Positions 46,034-61,000 are shown, counted from the stretch's first letter. The stretch: 64,000 nucleotides of DNA from Sindora glabra (GCA_020226215.1 CM035227.1:106685732-106749731); one strand, 5' to 3'. The notes: a model not told the origin generated them from the sequence alone. Program-made: numbers and translations.

Positions 46034-49000
46034 ATGGCCAGATGCAAAGGGAAATCCTTATCCTGCTATGCATCAATACAATTTGCCATTTTGGCTACCT
46101 CACTAATATTACTGTGTTTCCCACAAACTTGCATTGCCAAGAAGCATCATAAGCCCTGTATTCCTTCCTCCTGCGGCAATTTCCAGAACATCAGTCACCC
46201 ATTTCGGCTAAAAGGCGATCCCAAAGGGTGCGGCGACCCGGGGCTGGAATTAACCTGCGAGAACAATCTCACTGTCTTGCATCTCTTTTCCGGCAAGTTC
46301 CATGTACAGCATATCAATTACACCGGTCATATAATCCGAGTAACTGACGCCGGAGTTGAAGAGGATACTTGCTCTTTCATCCCTCGTTATTTCTTATGCG
46401 ACCGGAATTTCAGCCAAATCACGCCTCCAGATGACATTTCCGACGACCCCTTAACTGTAAATTCTAACACGGTAATAGCTTTCTTGAACTGTAGCAGCCC
46501 GGTGACCGGTGATCCTCAATACCTTGGTTTTAATGGCAACGGTGCTGCCTGCTTCAACCGGCAGCGCTCCGGCGGGTACATTTACGCCATTTTTGGTTCT
46601 TCAGATTTCTATATGTCATCAATATCAGTAAATAGTATTAAAGTGGGTTGCTACCTGCAAGTGGCTACTTATACAGCATGGACTAAGGACTCAGCCATTT
46701 ACAATTCAGTGGTATATGGATTTGAGCTTTCGTGGTTGAATACTATTTGCCAGGAGCATTGCGGGAGAAGGACTTCCTGCTCTGTGGATGATTCCACCGG
46801 ACAAGTCCAGTGCCACAAGCGTTATTGCCATTATCTCTTAGAAACCACCGACCAATGCGGTAATTTTTTTTAATTAATTGCATTTTTATTTTATTTTTTT
46901 ATCAAAACATTTTTCCTTTTTAGTTAAAAATTTTTTAGATGGTTGCACACACTTTTGATCATTTAACCTTAATTGTGATCGGTGTGGAATCCGATTATTT
47001 AGTTTTCACCAACTTAATTTATTCTCCTTATTAGTATACTTAAAAATATATGAAATAAATAAGAATAATAATAAAGCTATATTAAAAAGTAAATAAATTT
47101 CATTCATCCAAAATATTCTCACAATAGAAATAAGTTGGATCTATTTACAATTCAATTCAAATTAGGGATAAATTGTCTAACTAGTCCTATCTAGAATTGG
47201 CTTTTATATATTCCTTTACTCCTCTTTATTATACAGTCCAAGGGCCTAAAATACTTATGTACAGTCAAAATATTTATTGTTACACATTGTCATATTAGAA
47301 AGCTCCCAAAAATTTAGTCTTGAGGTGGTGATGGTAAAGGCTCAACTTGTGAATTTGTAAAATAAAAATATAGAAGTATAAGTTCAGAATTTAATGAGTA
47401 AACATCCTAAAATCAATAGATGAAAATAACTATTTACGCTGTTACCTACTAGATTTACCTTTCTTTGGTCAATAAATATATTCTGGATAATACTAAACTT
47501 AGTCATTAGTGGTCATGACATAATATTAGTTAACCTTATTTATCATAATATGAGTAAGGCTTGTAAGATCACTACATTTTAACTCATGAACTTAGCATAC
47601 AAAACATTCTTAAATCACAATAGTTTTAATTTAAGGGTAAGTAGACAATTCAAAATAGTAAGTAAACTTTTTTATAATTCCTAGTCATCGTTATCATTTC
47701 ATAAATTAAACTTGTCATTTTAGGATTTACTTTATACTTTCACAAATGTTTGCCAAATTTGATTTTAATTCACAATGGTCATTAATGCACTCCTATGTCA
47801 ATTTCTCATTCACTTACATAAATTCAGATTAATCATCATAATTTAATTCAATTTATAATACATTTCATAAAATAACACTATCCTGCCTTATACCTATATG
47901 GCCTCATGCTAATTGTTTATCACAATTCAATTATGCAAATTTGTATTTTAGCATCAAATATTCTTCAACATTTATAAAAATATCAATTATTGAAGGTACA
48001 AGATGGCAGTTGACTATACACTCCATTATAGGCTAACTAAGAAGAACTCCTTCAAAATTTGACTCAAACTCATTTATGAAGTTAGCTACCATCTTCCAAC
48101 CTACATAAAAAATTATTGGTACCTTATTTATATCAAATTCAACAATCAAATCAAATCAAATAGGATAATCTAACACATTTCTCACATAATTATTAAAACC
48201 TAGACAACTCACCTCACATTTAAACAAATTCAATTTAATCTTTAAGTTAAGCTAAATATTAACTCACCTAGTATGGAAATAGTAACAAGAGGATGGAATT
48301 GAAATTCTTTGGCTTTAGTCATCCAAACCCCCAAAGATCCAAGTTAGTTAATTTTAAAAGAGAAATAGGGAAATATTTGGTAGAGATGAACATTCAAGAA
48401 GCCTTACTTTGATTAAATGGAAGAATTAATGAATATTAGTTTCCTTTAGCTTGATCTAAGAAGAAGATGAATAAAAAGAGAAGGATGGATAATAAGAATG
48501 GAAAAGTGTGTTTCGTTGGGAAAAGCGGGGAATAGGCTACAATTGGAAAATAAAATGAGATAAATGGCTAGGGGTATTTTAGAAAATATGCCGTTAATTA
48601 CCTTCATATTCACATTCTCTTGTATAAACAATCTTAACATCTAATATTTTATTCCATTTATTTTTCCCAAGCTAATCTATGGGAAGTTTCATTTAAAAAT
48701 TCATTCAATCAATTAATTCTCCTTTACCCAAATCTCACTATTCATTTTCTTATTATACTTCATTACATATAAGATTTACTTTTAAATATCATAATTAATT
48801 AATTATTTTGCAAATAAAATAAATTTAAAATTTTAGGAGGATGTAACAACACCAAAATTAATTACTAAAACTAGCAGTAAGGATAAGGTCATGTTGAATT
48901 CTAAGGAATAGAAGCCAATTAGTGGAAACAAAAAAATTAAAAGAGGGTTCTCAAATCCAATTTTAAATGAAATAATTGAAAATAAAATTAAATTAGAACT

Positions 49001-52000
49001 AATAGAATATGAAAATCTAGCCTAACGGAAATTTGCACTTTGATTTTTAAATTTATTATCAACATTCAATGATTTTACTTATAATTCAATTACTTAGCCG
49101 ATGCATATTTTGAGATCAATAGTAAACATGCAAGTTGCTAATGTAGACTAATAAAAACAAGCACTAAATTAATCCTCTATTACTAATTTAATTTAAAACA
49201 AGCACCCAAATATAATTAATAATAGTTTCAAGCATTAAAAACTTGGTTAAGATATCTAACAATTCTAAGTGATAACTGCTAAATTCGTTCTCTATTTTCT
49301 TTAAACAATTAATGATTTGCCCAAGCATCAAACCATCAAAACTTAATTACAACTAATTTTAATTAATTATAACTAACTTACAAGTAAGAGTTAATTGCTA
49401 TTAATTGTTTAGTTATAAACTACAACAGATATCAATTAATTGATCCTATTTAGTAAATTACCTAAGCAATCATTCACAACAAGAGCAAAAGAAAGATAAT
49501 TAGATTAAAAATAAAATTAAAAGTAAAGCATTAAAATCAAATCAAATTGGAGAGTCAAACTCTTAAACTATCAAAAGAAATTAACTAACCATGATAATTT
49601 ACAAAAAATGCTTGGAGAAAAGGAGATACGTATTTAAAGAGAGTATATTATATTTAGAGTCACAAAAACTATTATATTTAATCTTCCAAGGAGGAAAATC
49701 TACTAGGTCAAGTTAAGGTGCATTTTATGGTCACAATGAATAGGGCATTACTTAATTTGGAAACCTAAAGACCTAATTTACAAACTAAATTAGTATAAAA
49801 GTTAACTGTAATAAAATCTTATATGTTAACTCCTAGCCAATGTTTGACTATCAAAATAACATAATTTTACTAATCTTAAAACATAAAAGTTATTAGAATG
49901 GATCTAAGATAACTTTTGGTGTTGGTTTAAACTCATTTTGATTCATGGACTCCAAATATGACCCAAAAAATGAGACTGGGCCAAACTGGACAACAACATT
50001 AGATCTTCTTCTCAGCTAAATATGAACCTCTAAACATTCAAATTGGATTCCAAACAAAATACCACACTTGTAGAGATTCCTATTAGATTTCCAATGATAT
50101 AAGCATCACCCCAATTATACTTTTAGAACTCAAGTTATTGCTAATAACCTAAAATAGTATCAAAATACAACATTAACTAAATAATTTAATAACATTTTAA
50201 AATCATGACTCAATCATAAAACAAGATTAATTCTATTAAATTATGTACATGTAACATTCTAAGTAACAAAATATAATATAGAAAATATTTTGTATATTAA
50301 ATTCTCGCACTCTTTGCTTTTGCATGTCCTTAACTAAAAATAATTCTATTCAAAATTGAAGAATAAAAGACTAACTTTTCAATGACTTCAAGATCATAAA
50401 ATTCACAAGTAAACAATTAAAGCCATTAAGACTCATAATACATCATGAATAACAATCCTAATGAACTTAAAATTAATCAGCATATCAAATTCATTCAAAA
50501 TAGATAAATCAAATTAGTAGACCCTTACAAATTTTACTCTCTTATCTTTTAAGTGTTTAGAGCAAGTATTTCATTCAAGTTCATTTTATAAAATTGCCCT
50601 ATTATATGTTTATTTATCATTAATCTCCATTATTCAAATCATATACACAAAATTCAAAATGACTCTATTAAAGAATGTAATAAGGCTAGAGAAGATGGGA
50701 AGGAAAACTAAAGATATGAAGGTTAAAAGCTAAATAAATCAGTAGAGCAATTGAAATATAAATATAAATAAATCATAAAAGCAATTAAAACCCATAAATA
50801 ATAACCTAAATTTTAATATCAAATACTCATCAATTTCCTTTTTTCCTCTACCTTGCCTTATCCTTTCTTTCCTTTTTATTTTATCTCTTTTTTTCATTTG
50901 TTTTCTTTTATTTTTCATGGTAATTTTCCAATTTATTTTATTTTTAACCAAATCTTGAAATTAATGATTTTTGATAATTTTGACATATATATACACATCC
51001 TTATAGTTATTCAAGAACGCATTTTACAAAGATTTCATATGCTCTATTAATTCTTAAGGTTAGATAAAAATATTTTTTTCCATTGAAAGCTTGCTAATAG
51101 GATAAATATCAAAGAAAACGGATTAAGCCCAAAAGGGCTTAACAAAAATAAATTTGCAAAGTTAACTTTTTAGTAATTATCTCATATAAAAGATGTCTTT
51201 ATCATATTTATGTATGCATGTACAAATGTATCTTAAAAAGAATTAAAGCAAGTTTTAGAAAAATAAATCATGGAAGAACATCACATATAAGAAAGAAGGA
51301 GAATAACATATATACTTAACTTAAAAGGCTCAAAAGTTCACAACGTAAAACATACTATCAAAATTCAATTTACCAATCTAAAATTCATCATTGTACTAAC
51401 CAAATTCAAGAAACAAGATAATTAATTTAATTATATTATGAAACAATCAGACTTAATTGCTTCTTACTTGTTAAATATGCAAACTTTCAATTAAGAAAAC
51501 AACTAAAATGACTAAGAAAGACTTAGAAACAAGTGAAAAATACAAATTTTTTTCTATTTTCATTCAAAATCAAAAGCTCTCCAAAGCATTAAAAGGAAAA
51601 AACATAAAAGAAGCCTAAAAGTTTCCCCTCTTCCACACTTCAATCTTATATTGTACTTTAATGTAAAGTATATAAAAATCAAGAAAAATTATAGACAAGT
51701 AAAACAAAAGAAAAAAGAAAGACAAAACAAGTATGAGAACACTTGGGTTAGCTTCCTAAAAAATATCTTTCTTTAATATCTTTGGTTAAATATTGTCATT
51801 ACTTCATTTTGGTTTCAATTTGTAAGATATTTTCTTAAATAGTTCCAATGAACACTTCAAGTGGTTATATAGTGGTTTCACTTTCAAAATTGGACCATAC
51901 ATCAATCTTTTTTTTAATACCAACCTTAAATCTTTCTTTCTTTAAAATTTGAAATCATCTTGGACTAAGAAATCAATCGAATCAATAGAGAATTTAAATA

Positions 52001-55000
52001 AACTTTAGAAGAATCTTTTATAACCTTTAAAATATTGAGTTTTTCTATCATTCCATCATGCATATAAATTTTATTTTTTTCCTCAATCAATCTCTTTTTA
52101 GGACATATTAACTTCCACTTGATAAAAGTCTCTAAAATCTTTTCCTCTTCTTCCTTTTTCTTAGCATCTTCAAGGCTATGGAAAAAAGAAAGAAAAATAA
52201 AAGAATTAGTTGAAGAAATGAACCTAATATGAATTGTGCCTCAGTGTAAATTGTACCTTAATAATGGAATCTTTAGTTTTATTTTCTTCTAGTCATCTAT
52301 TTATTGGGTGGAAAGAAGAAAGCAGTTAGCTTGCATATTAGCTATATAACTTGCTAACATATATAACAAGTTAGCTTAGTTGAGTTTCTAAATTTTTCAT
52401 GCTTACATTTGCCTCTTATTGGAACTGATCAAAGCTAACTCTAGTTTCCTATTAAAACTATATAATATTATTGGCTACATCATTGATAATTTCTCTAACT
52501 TCCATCTCTGCAGTTTGAGCTTAATATAGTGGATATTTTTAAGTAAAAAGATGATATTGATTATAACCCACTGGATTGAGATAGTTGAAAGTTGAATGAA
52601 CTTACCTTTTTGGGTTGTAGAAATTCGAATATGAGGGATAGTAGTGTTGAAGTAGGTTTGGAAATCTTTTTACATATATTTGAATTTCTTGTAATTGCAT
52701 TATGGCTAATTAACCAACAAGAAAGGTTAGTTTAGAAAGCTGTTGCTTAATTTTAGATGTAGGTACTTCATTAAAATCATTAAAATTAATATAAAAAGCC
52801 ATATATATTTTCTTTAATTTTAACCTTATAAATTATAAAGGTTCTTTGCACTATTAAGATTAAAATTTAAGTTAAAATCATAAAAGGAACAATTAATATA
52901 CCAAGAGAAGGAAGACTTAAATGAAAAAAGAAAAATTAGAAAAAATAAATAAATATTTGAAAAATAGAAAAAAATGACATTTTCTGACTAAAAAAATGCA
53001 TGCATTAGGGGCTAAATCCCTTTATTTTACTTAAAACATTGGAAAACCATGGATTAGAGAGTTTGATCCTTAAATTCTATAATGAACTTTGTTACCTAGC
53101 ACCACTAGCAAACTTAAAAATATGAAAAAATGAACAAAAGAATGGTTAAAAATAAAGAAAAATAATCATAAATTAATTAATCTATTCATTGGTAACAATG
53201 CTAAATTTTTAATGTGTTGCACACATTAAAATTAATTATTAAACCTATTAAAGCTAGTAGTAAAGGCAAGTTCAAATCAAATACCAGAGGAATAGAAACT
53301 AATCAGTGGGAAGTGAGAAATCAAAAGAGGTGGTTTTTAATTTGATTTTAAATTAAATAATTAAAAGTAGAATTAAAGTAGAAGTAGTAGAATATGGAAA
53401 TTCAATCCAAGAAAAATTACACTCCAATTTTCAAATTTATCATCGACACTTGATGATTTTACTCAGAACTTAATTATTTAACCTATGAATACCTTGAAGA
53501 AGTTGACAATAAATATACAGGTTCCCAATGTACAAAATAAGAACCTAATCATTCCCTTATTACTAATTTAATTCAGAACAAGCACCTAAACCTAATTAAT
53601 AATAGTTTTAAGAACTCAAAATTAGATTAAGGCCAAATCTAACAGCTTTATAAGCAATAGATGCTAAATTTGTTCTATGTTTTCCTTAAATAACTAATTA
53701 TTCACCCATGCGTCAAAATACCAAAGTCTAGTTGCTATTGATTTCAATCAATTACAACTAACATACAAGAAAAAATTAATTACAATTAATCATTTAGTTT
53801 AGATGACATCAAATAATTAACTAATTAATTCTATTTAGCAAATCATTAAAGTTGTCACTCATAATAAGAGTAGAAAAACAAGTGATAATGAAACCAAAAG
53901 CAAAATTAAAAGTTAGTCTAAAAATCAAACTAAATTAGAGTACCTAACCCTTGAATTGTTAAAAAAAAAAATAGCCACCTATAATTATTTATGGAAGAAA
54001 CTTGGTTTCATAACCCAAACCTAAGTGTGATTGGTGTGGATTTCATTATTTAGTTTCCACCAACTTTAATGCTATTCACACTAATTTTGTCCAATGAAAA
54101 TCTTTCAATTTTTATGGTATCTCAAAATTTATTATAAATTTTACAAAAAAAATAAATAGAATTTCTTTTATTTTTAAATACTTCTCAATGGCCACATGCC
54201 CTAAATCGTATAAATCCTAAATTATATAACTTGTTTTACATATAACTCAACCATAACCTATAAACACATATACTGATAAACAATTCAACGCATCAAGCAT
54301 ATAATTAGGTTTATTTCTATTTATAATCCTTGAATTTAGATCCAGCAAAATCCTAACTTAATCTCAACTATCAAGTTCTTTTTAAGATGCCCTGGACTCT
54401 TGCTGAGTTATTGATATTCTTTAGTTAATCTTGAAAATGTTAAAGAAAGGAATAAGATTTACAATTTTAGTGAATGTATGTCTATAAAAGGAAATATTAT
54501 CAATAAATGATTACAATTAATCCAAGCAACAACATAAAACAATCATCAAATGGTTTTCAGTACTTATACCTAATAACTTTACTTTATTTAACAATCTAAT
54601 AGTCATATTCTCATACATGTGCCTATATAATAATCACACATACATAAATAATAAGACTAAAAAAAAAAAGTTCTTAACAATTCCACCAATATTCTAAAAT
54701 AACTATCAGGGGTCAAGTATTCATAAATAATAAATATATTATTTCATGCACAATTATTCATAAATTCATGGTTTTAAATATCAATCATCTTAATAACTCA
54801 TTCATGGCCATTTACATTATTCTAAAATAACTATCAGGACTCAAGTATAACCAGATCATTATAATCATATTAATAGAAAGGCTAAAAGACATTAAATTAT
54901 AATTCATAACATATTATTCAAAAATTTAATAAAAGAATGCATACATACTCTTTTTGACTCTTAATCTAACTTTATACCATATCCACCTTTTTATTGAAAA

Positions 55001-58000
55001 TTTTTCATCCAATTTTTTCATTGTCCATTTTCACAAATTTCTCAATTTTAATACTAGTTGTGGCATAATTCACAATATAATTTACATACTAGGGCTTAAG
55101 CTCCATATGTCACAATTTTAATTCAATTTTTATACAAAATGGATAATTAATTCATCATCATGGACCAATATCAGAATATATAATGGTATATAATAGCACC
55201 ATTATGCTATCTTGCCTAGTTACCAACATTTAGTCACATTATAAAATAGTTTGTACTGTATGTTTCAACATATTTCCATCATATATATAACAATATAATT
55301 TTAATCATAACACAATTGTATCATTTAACATTGCAATCCAATTACAATTAATCAACAATTAATTATAACACTGAAATACCTTCTAAACGTGGTTCATCAA
55401 TAATCATTTAAACCAATAATCACTATCTTATCACAAATATTGTTTTCATGTCACTCATCTTTCCACGCTTTGGGTAAGTTATTATGATAATTTATAAGTG
55501 TATAAGTATTCCATATTTTCTTTTCAATTATTAAAATTTCAAATTCAAATCATAATATAATAACACTCTAAATCATCAATTTCTATATTTTTCAATATTA
55601 GTTTTTAAAGTTAAAATATGCTCTTATATATTAATTTTTGAAATTGAGTTTATACATTAAAAATGTGATGCTCTTAACAAATTCTATTTATACCATTCTA
55701 TCATATTATATTATTATTTTTTATATTTATAAAATTATTATAAAGAAATTTGGAGATTTTATAAATGAGACCTTTCCACATCAAGTGTAAAATAATCAAA
55801 ATATTAAAATTTTATAATTTAAAAAGGCCTGAATCATATTATATTATAAAACTAGAACTCAATTTTTAATAATTTCAATTTTGCTTCAAAGAAATCAAAT
55901 ATCATATTTTAAATATTTACTTAAATCAAGCTTCAAACACTAAAAATATTAGATTTGTATACTATTGATTTACTCTAAGGATCCTTATCTTATCAATTTT
56001 ATATTGAGTAATTAGAATAAAATAATGAAATGGGATTCCTTTTTCTAAATACAACACAAGATAATTGAATTATTAAAACTTCGTGCTATATAAAAATATT
56101 CTATTTACATCATTTTATGAAACTATACATTCAATTGATAATATTTTTAACTTTACTTTAATAAGGTTATTTAATCACATTTCTCATATTTGCCCTAAGC
56201 CATATTTATTACATTGGTACCACTTATATAATAGTAGCATGAATTGAATCACATATATACATAAATTTTACATCTTAAAGTATCACGGTTTCTATGTAAC
56301 TATAATATGAGATAATTAACTTATCACCACAATCATTCTCATTCGCAGTATCATGACTTCAAACATATTCACATTTCAATACAAGTATGCCTAAATATCA
56401 AATAGTAGTTTCACACTTCTTATGTATGGTCATAAGTCAAATATAATCACAATTATAATCATAATCTTAATTAAAATATACATTCATTACAACCAAATGA
56501 TAACCCATATGATACCTTTGTCACATCATTTAGAAAAGGTCAATTAATAGTAATTTAAAGGGAAACGAATGATGCTCTAGCAACACCATTATATACCACA
56601 ATCTTTAGCATAATAAGAAGCAATCAAGATCATAAGTTTCCAATACTCATTCATATTGAAGCGTACAACTAACTACATTCAATGTTGTTGCTTTAGAATA
56701 TATCATCTTCGTATATAAAGTAAATAGAGTGTATGAAAATTAAGTAGAAGAGTACTTAAAATAGATATACATTCATCTGGGAATTCCTATTTGATCTAAG
56801 AATTCTTAAGTATTCTACTTTTGTCTTTTTTTTTTCTTTTTACTTCACAAATTATAAAGATAATTTATAAACATTAATACTATTCATTTTGTGATTACCC
56901 CATTATATACTTATCATATAAATATCATAAGTTACTTTATCTTTGATGTTTAGAGATCAAACACCTTATGTTAGACTGTTATAAATCATAAAAATATAAC
57001 ATATATTACGTATGGTATACTATAGGGGTGTTATAATTGTAAACTTTGAATTATATTTTATAGGTAACTCAAAAATTATAAATATATTATTTATAAAACT
57101 TATTTTATATGAAAGTAGAGTCATTTAACTTTTCATAAACTAGTTATTCACATAAGTCGGTTAAGATTTCAAAGTGTTATGCCCTTTAGAAAACAGACAT
57201 AAAAAATTAATTTTTTAAAATATAAAATTTTTTACTTTTATCCATTATTTTAATGATATCTCAAAATAGACATAAGATATTAATTTAAAATTAATTTCAT
57301 TTGAAAGCAAACTCAATTACCTTTCTAACAATATGTGACTTGTTTAAAATAGACATAAAATAAAAAAGTTATGCTTAAGTTCTGGAGATAGTGAATCGAT
57401 TGCACAATTGATTCAACTACTTTAAACTTGTGTTTGCGTAGGAGAATCAATTGTATGCTTGATTCTTATGCCTAGATTTATCTTTAAACCATGAGAATCA
57501 ATTGTGCACTTAATTCACAAATAAAATTAACAATTTTTTATGAAAATTTCATTATTCATCCAATCATAAATGCCCTCCAAACATATGTATTACATATTAA
57601 ACCTTAATATAATCATTTAATATACTTATTTAACATCTCATATCACCTATTTTTATCATTTATCATTCCCACCATATCAAATTAAACATGTTTTGAGAAA
57701 AATTATAAGATAACTAATATTTCATCAATACCATCACATAATCACAAATTCATAAATTTCATTAGATTATCCATTTACTTTATATGGAAAAGATAGTTAG
57801 GAAGCTAGTTTAAAGATTTTTCAATCTTAATTACATCAAAATTTGTAGGTTGAGGTAGGGTCTAGAATTTCTAACAAAACTAAATAACCTCATAGTTTTT
57901 CATCAACCAAGAAGAAATAGAAATGATTATTAATGAAAGTAATGTTCTTACCTTGATAGATGAAGAAATCAAGAAGAATTAAGATTTTCCTTGCTTATTT

Positions 58001-61000
58001 GGTGGAATGGTAGGAGGGAGTGTAGAAGGAATTAGGAGAAGTTGAAAGATGAATATAAATGAGAGAGATTAAAGGTTTAGGGTTGAAATAATAGGTTAAA
58101 GCCCTAAGGGTATTTTCAAAAAAATGCTCTTAAACATTTTTCACACTTATACACTCACTTATATTAGTTCAAAATTTTATAGTTTATAATTTTAATACAT
58201 TTTGGTTATCAAGTTTTCACCAAATTCATATTCTCATAGCCTCAATTTTGTTAACTTTATTTTATTTTATATTTTACATATAAAAATTTAAAATTAACTA
58301 AATTTATCAATTACCTCAAGTACTTCTTCTCACAAAATAATTTCTAATTTATGATAATTGAAGGAGGGTATAACACTTAAAGAAGAAGCAAAAGTTATCT
58401 AAAGAGAGTATACTTTATTTGAAGGCACAAAACCTAATATATTTGATCTCTTAAGGAGGAAAACCAATTATGCTAAGTTAAGGTTTCTTCTAGGGTTGTA
58501 ATGAATGGAGCATTGTTCAATTTGAAAGCTTAGAACCTAATTTATAAACCAAATACTATAAAAGTTTACTATAGTAAAATTGCACAAGTTAATTTCTAAC
58601 TAATGTTTGATCATCAAAATGGAATAATTTCATTAATCCTAAAACATAAAAGTTTTGGCCTAGATCTAAACTGACTTTTAGCATTGGTATGAATTCATTT
58701 TGACTTATAGAGCTCTAAATATAGTCCAAAAATTAAGACCAGATTAAAGTGGACAACAACACTCGATCTTAATGTTCAAATAGGTTCCAACCAATATATA
58801 AAATTTTATAATTTCCTCTTAACTTTTCATATAAACATCACCCAATATGAACCTTTACAACTTAAATTATAGCAAAAAAAAAAAAGGAACTAAAACAATA
58901 TCAAAATCTAGCATTGACTGAATAATTCAATAATATTCTAAAATCATGACACAATCACAAAATAAATCTAATGCTATTAAATTAAGTACATGTAGAGTTT
59001 TAAAAGGCAAAATATAAGAGGAAATAATATAGAAATATTATGTATATTAATTGATGGTTGTTAACTTAAATAGAGAGATGAGTATAAAAATATTATTAAG
59101 CGCATTGAATAGATTTGTTTTATTAGAAGACATGTTTTGAAAAAAAAGTTTATTCACTTATATATAAATAAAGGAGTATAATATCACTTAAATACTTTAT
59201 AATTTAAATATATATATATAGTATTGTAATAATGGAGATAATAAATTTATTTTATATGTTATTTTTTCCTAATACCATATTATTTGCTTTCTAATCTCTT
59301 TTCAATGAAATTGAAATAGAAAGTAGGGGAATATTAAATTGTGGCCTTGAGAAATTTCATACACTTATATTATTCATTATGCACGAAGGCATAAATTTAT
59401 ATTGTATTTTTATTTTTATTTTATTTGTACTATTTAATTATCAATTAATTATCCTTTTATTACATTGCGCATTTGTTTTAGGAATGATATCGCAGATTCT
59501 TGGCATTACTCATGGTAAGAATTCCTTTCTCTTATCAAGTTTTCCTTGCTTCTTTCTTTTTTTAAATAAGCTAAATGCAAGACAAAATCATTTTAACTCT
59601 AATAGTAACAAAATTTGAGGAGCTCAAACATTTTATATATCCTCTAGTGGTTTAATTTAGTGATCATATCATTAAGATCTTTTCTTTAATCTATCTATAT
59701 ATGCTTGAATTTTTCATGTATAACCATAATCTAACCATATTTCCTCATCATTGTACTTGCATCTTCTTTTTTATTGTATTGAACAACATAAATATAGATA
59801 AATAAACATATATAGTTCTCACTTTAACATAATTACCTTTAAGGCATGTTATGTATATCTTCTTACTGTGATCTTTGTGATTTTTTTTACAGCTTATCTG
59901 AATGGTATTTTAAATGGTAAGATCCTAACATCCTCTTTTATCATCTGCTAAAAAATTGATTGCAAGAGAAAATTTTCTCTCTATTTCACAATCAATTTTG
60001 TTGGTTCAAGTTACATTATTTTGATTGAAGTCATTGCAACATCTGTACTAAAATTTTCTCATGCTATCATAAACAAATAGGAATATATAGTGTAGTGACA
60101 TTTTGTCCACTGCCAAAGGATCACACTGCTTATGATTGGCCACGGCTCCCATTGCGACCAGACTTTTATTGGGCTGAATTCATTGGATGGTATATTGTGA
60201 CATCAATAGTGGCAACCAGATTTCTATTTGGAGTAACATTATTGACTGTGCTATTGACCTATAAATGGCGAAGAAGACATTTATTAGTCTATGAAAATAT
60301 CGAAAGTTTTCTACAAGATAACAATCTCAATCCAATAAGGTACTCATACAAAGAAATCAAGCAGATGACCAGAGGTTTCAAAGTCAAGTTAGGGGAAAGA
60401 GGCTTTGGCTCGGTGTACAAAGGGAAGCTACGTAGTGGTCCTTCTGTAGCAATAAAGATATTGGGTAATTCCAAATCTAATGGTCAAGATTTCATTAACA
60501 AAGTTGCAACAATTGGAAAAATACACCATGTGAATGTTGTGAAGCTTATTGAATTTTGTGTTGAGGGAAAAAAACACGCTCTTGTTTATGAATTTATGTC
60601 CAATGGCTCTTTAGATAAACATATTTTCTCCCAAGTAGGAACTATCCCATTAAGTTATGAAAAAATATTTGAAATTTCACTTGGAATTGCTCGTGGGATC
60701 GCTTATCTTCATCAAGGATGTGATATGCAAATTCTGCATTTTGATATAAAGCCTCATAATATATTACTCAATGAGAACTTGTTGCCTAAAGTTTCTGACT
60801 TTGGATTGGCAAAGCTTTATCCACTAGATTATAGCATTATTAGCTTGAGGACAGTGAAGGGGACACCGGGATACATTGCTCCTGAATTGTTATACAAAAA
60901 TATTGGGGGAGTATCCTATAAAGCAGATGTTTACAGTTTTGGTATGTTATTAATGGAAATGGCGAATAAACAAAGGAATTGGAATTCCAATGCCAATAAT

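Larger units (their letters stand above)
48842..59050 (-). mobile_element. Non-autonomous gypsy-like LTR element (LARD-like), nested
   Basis: Two direct repeats of about 1.46 kb serve as LTRs: 48842-50299, and 53215 to about 54020 plus 58376-59050, the second interrupted by the 4.35-kb E1'. They share long collinear stretches, for example around 49020-49100 and 53400-53470, and around 49640-49900 and 58400-58620. The internal region (50300-53214) has no ORF above about 70 aa. Orientation is minus: next to the 53215 LTR the minus strand reads ATTTAGCATTGTTACCAATG, an eroded form of the tRNA-Asp primer site TGGCGCCGTTGCCGGGGA. Next to the 50299 LTR it reads GCAAAAGCAAAGAGTGCGAG, a polypurine tract. 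Most PBS mismatches are C to T or G to A, as in old methylated repeats. No clear target duplication. Confidence 0.55.
46860..59481 (+). other. 12.6-kb first intron of receptor kinase A'
   Basis: The first about 100 bp still aligns with intron 1 of A (GTAATTTTTTTTAATTAATT). Then foreign DNA begins near 46974 and ends near 59050, leaving about 430 bp before the GAATGATATC mini-exon. The insert is made of nested LTR-type repeats (entries below). No open frame longer than about 80 residues and no nested gene is seen. Confidence 0.75.

Noticed and set aside
46034..46873. Free-standing 279-residue GUB_WAK protein
   Set aside because: The exon ends at the same GCG|GTAATT donor as kinase A and the matching mini-exons and kinase exon follow at 59482-61357, so it is exon 1 of A'. 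If the giant intron is not spliced, a truncated secreted ectodomain protein would be the product.
46968..58380. E1 and E1' as the two LTRs of a single 11.4-kb element, since CTTAA lies on both outer sides
   Set aside because: E1' demonstrably interrupts the second copy of the 1.46-kb repeat, the two differ more than twofold in length, and the left CTTAA is separated from the LTR start by one base. Left as an alternative, not called.
60289..60474. Antisense frame opposite the A' kinase exon (and 34234-34449 opposite A)
   Set aside because: Shadow frames of conserved kinase codons.
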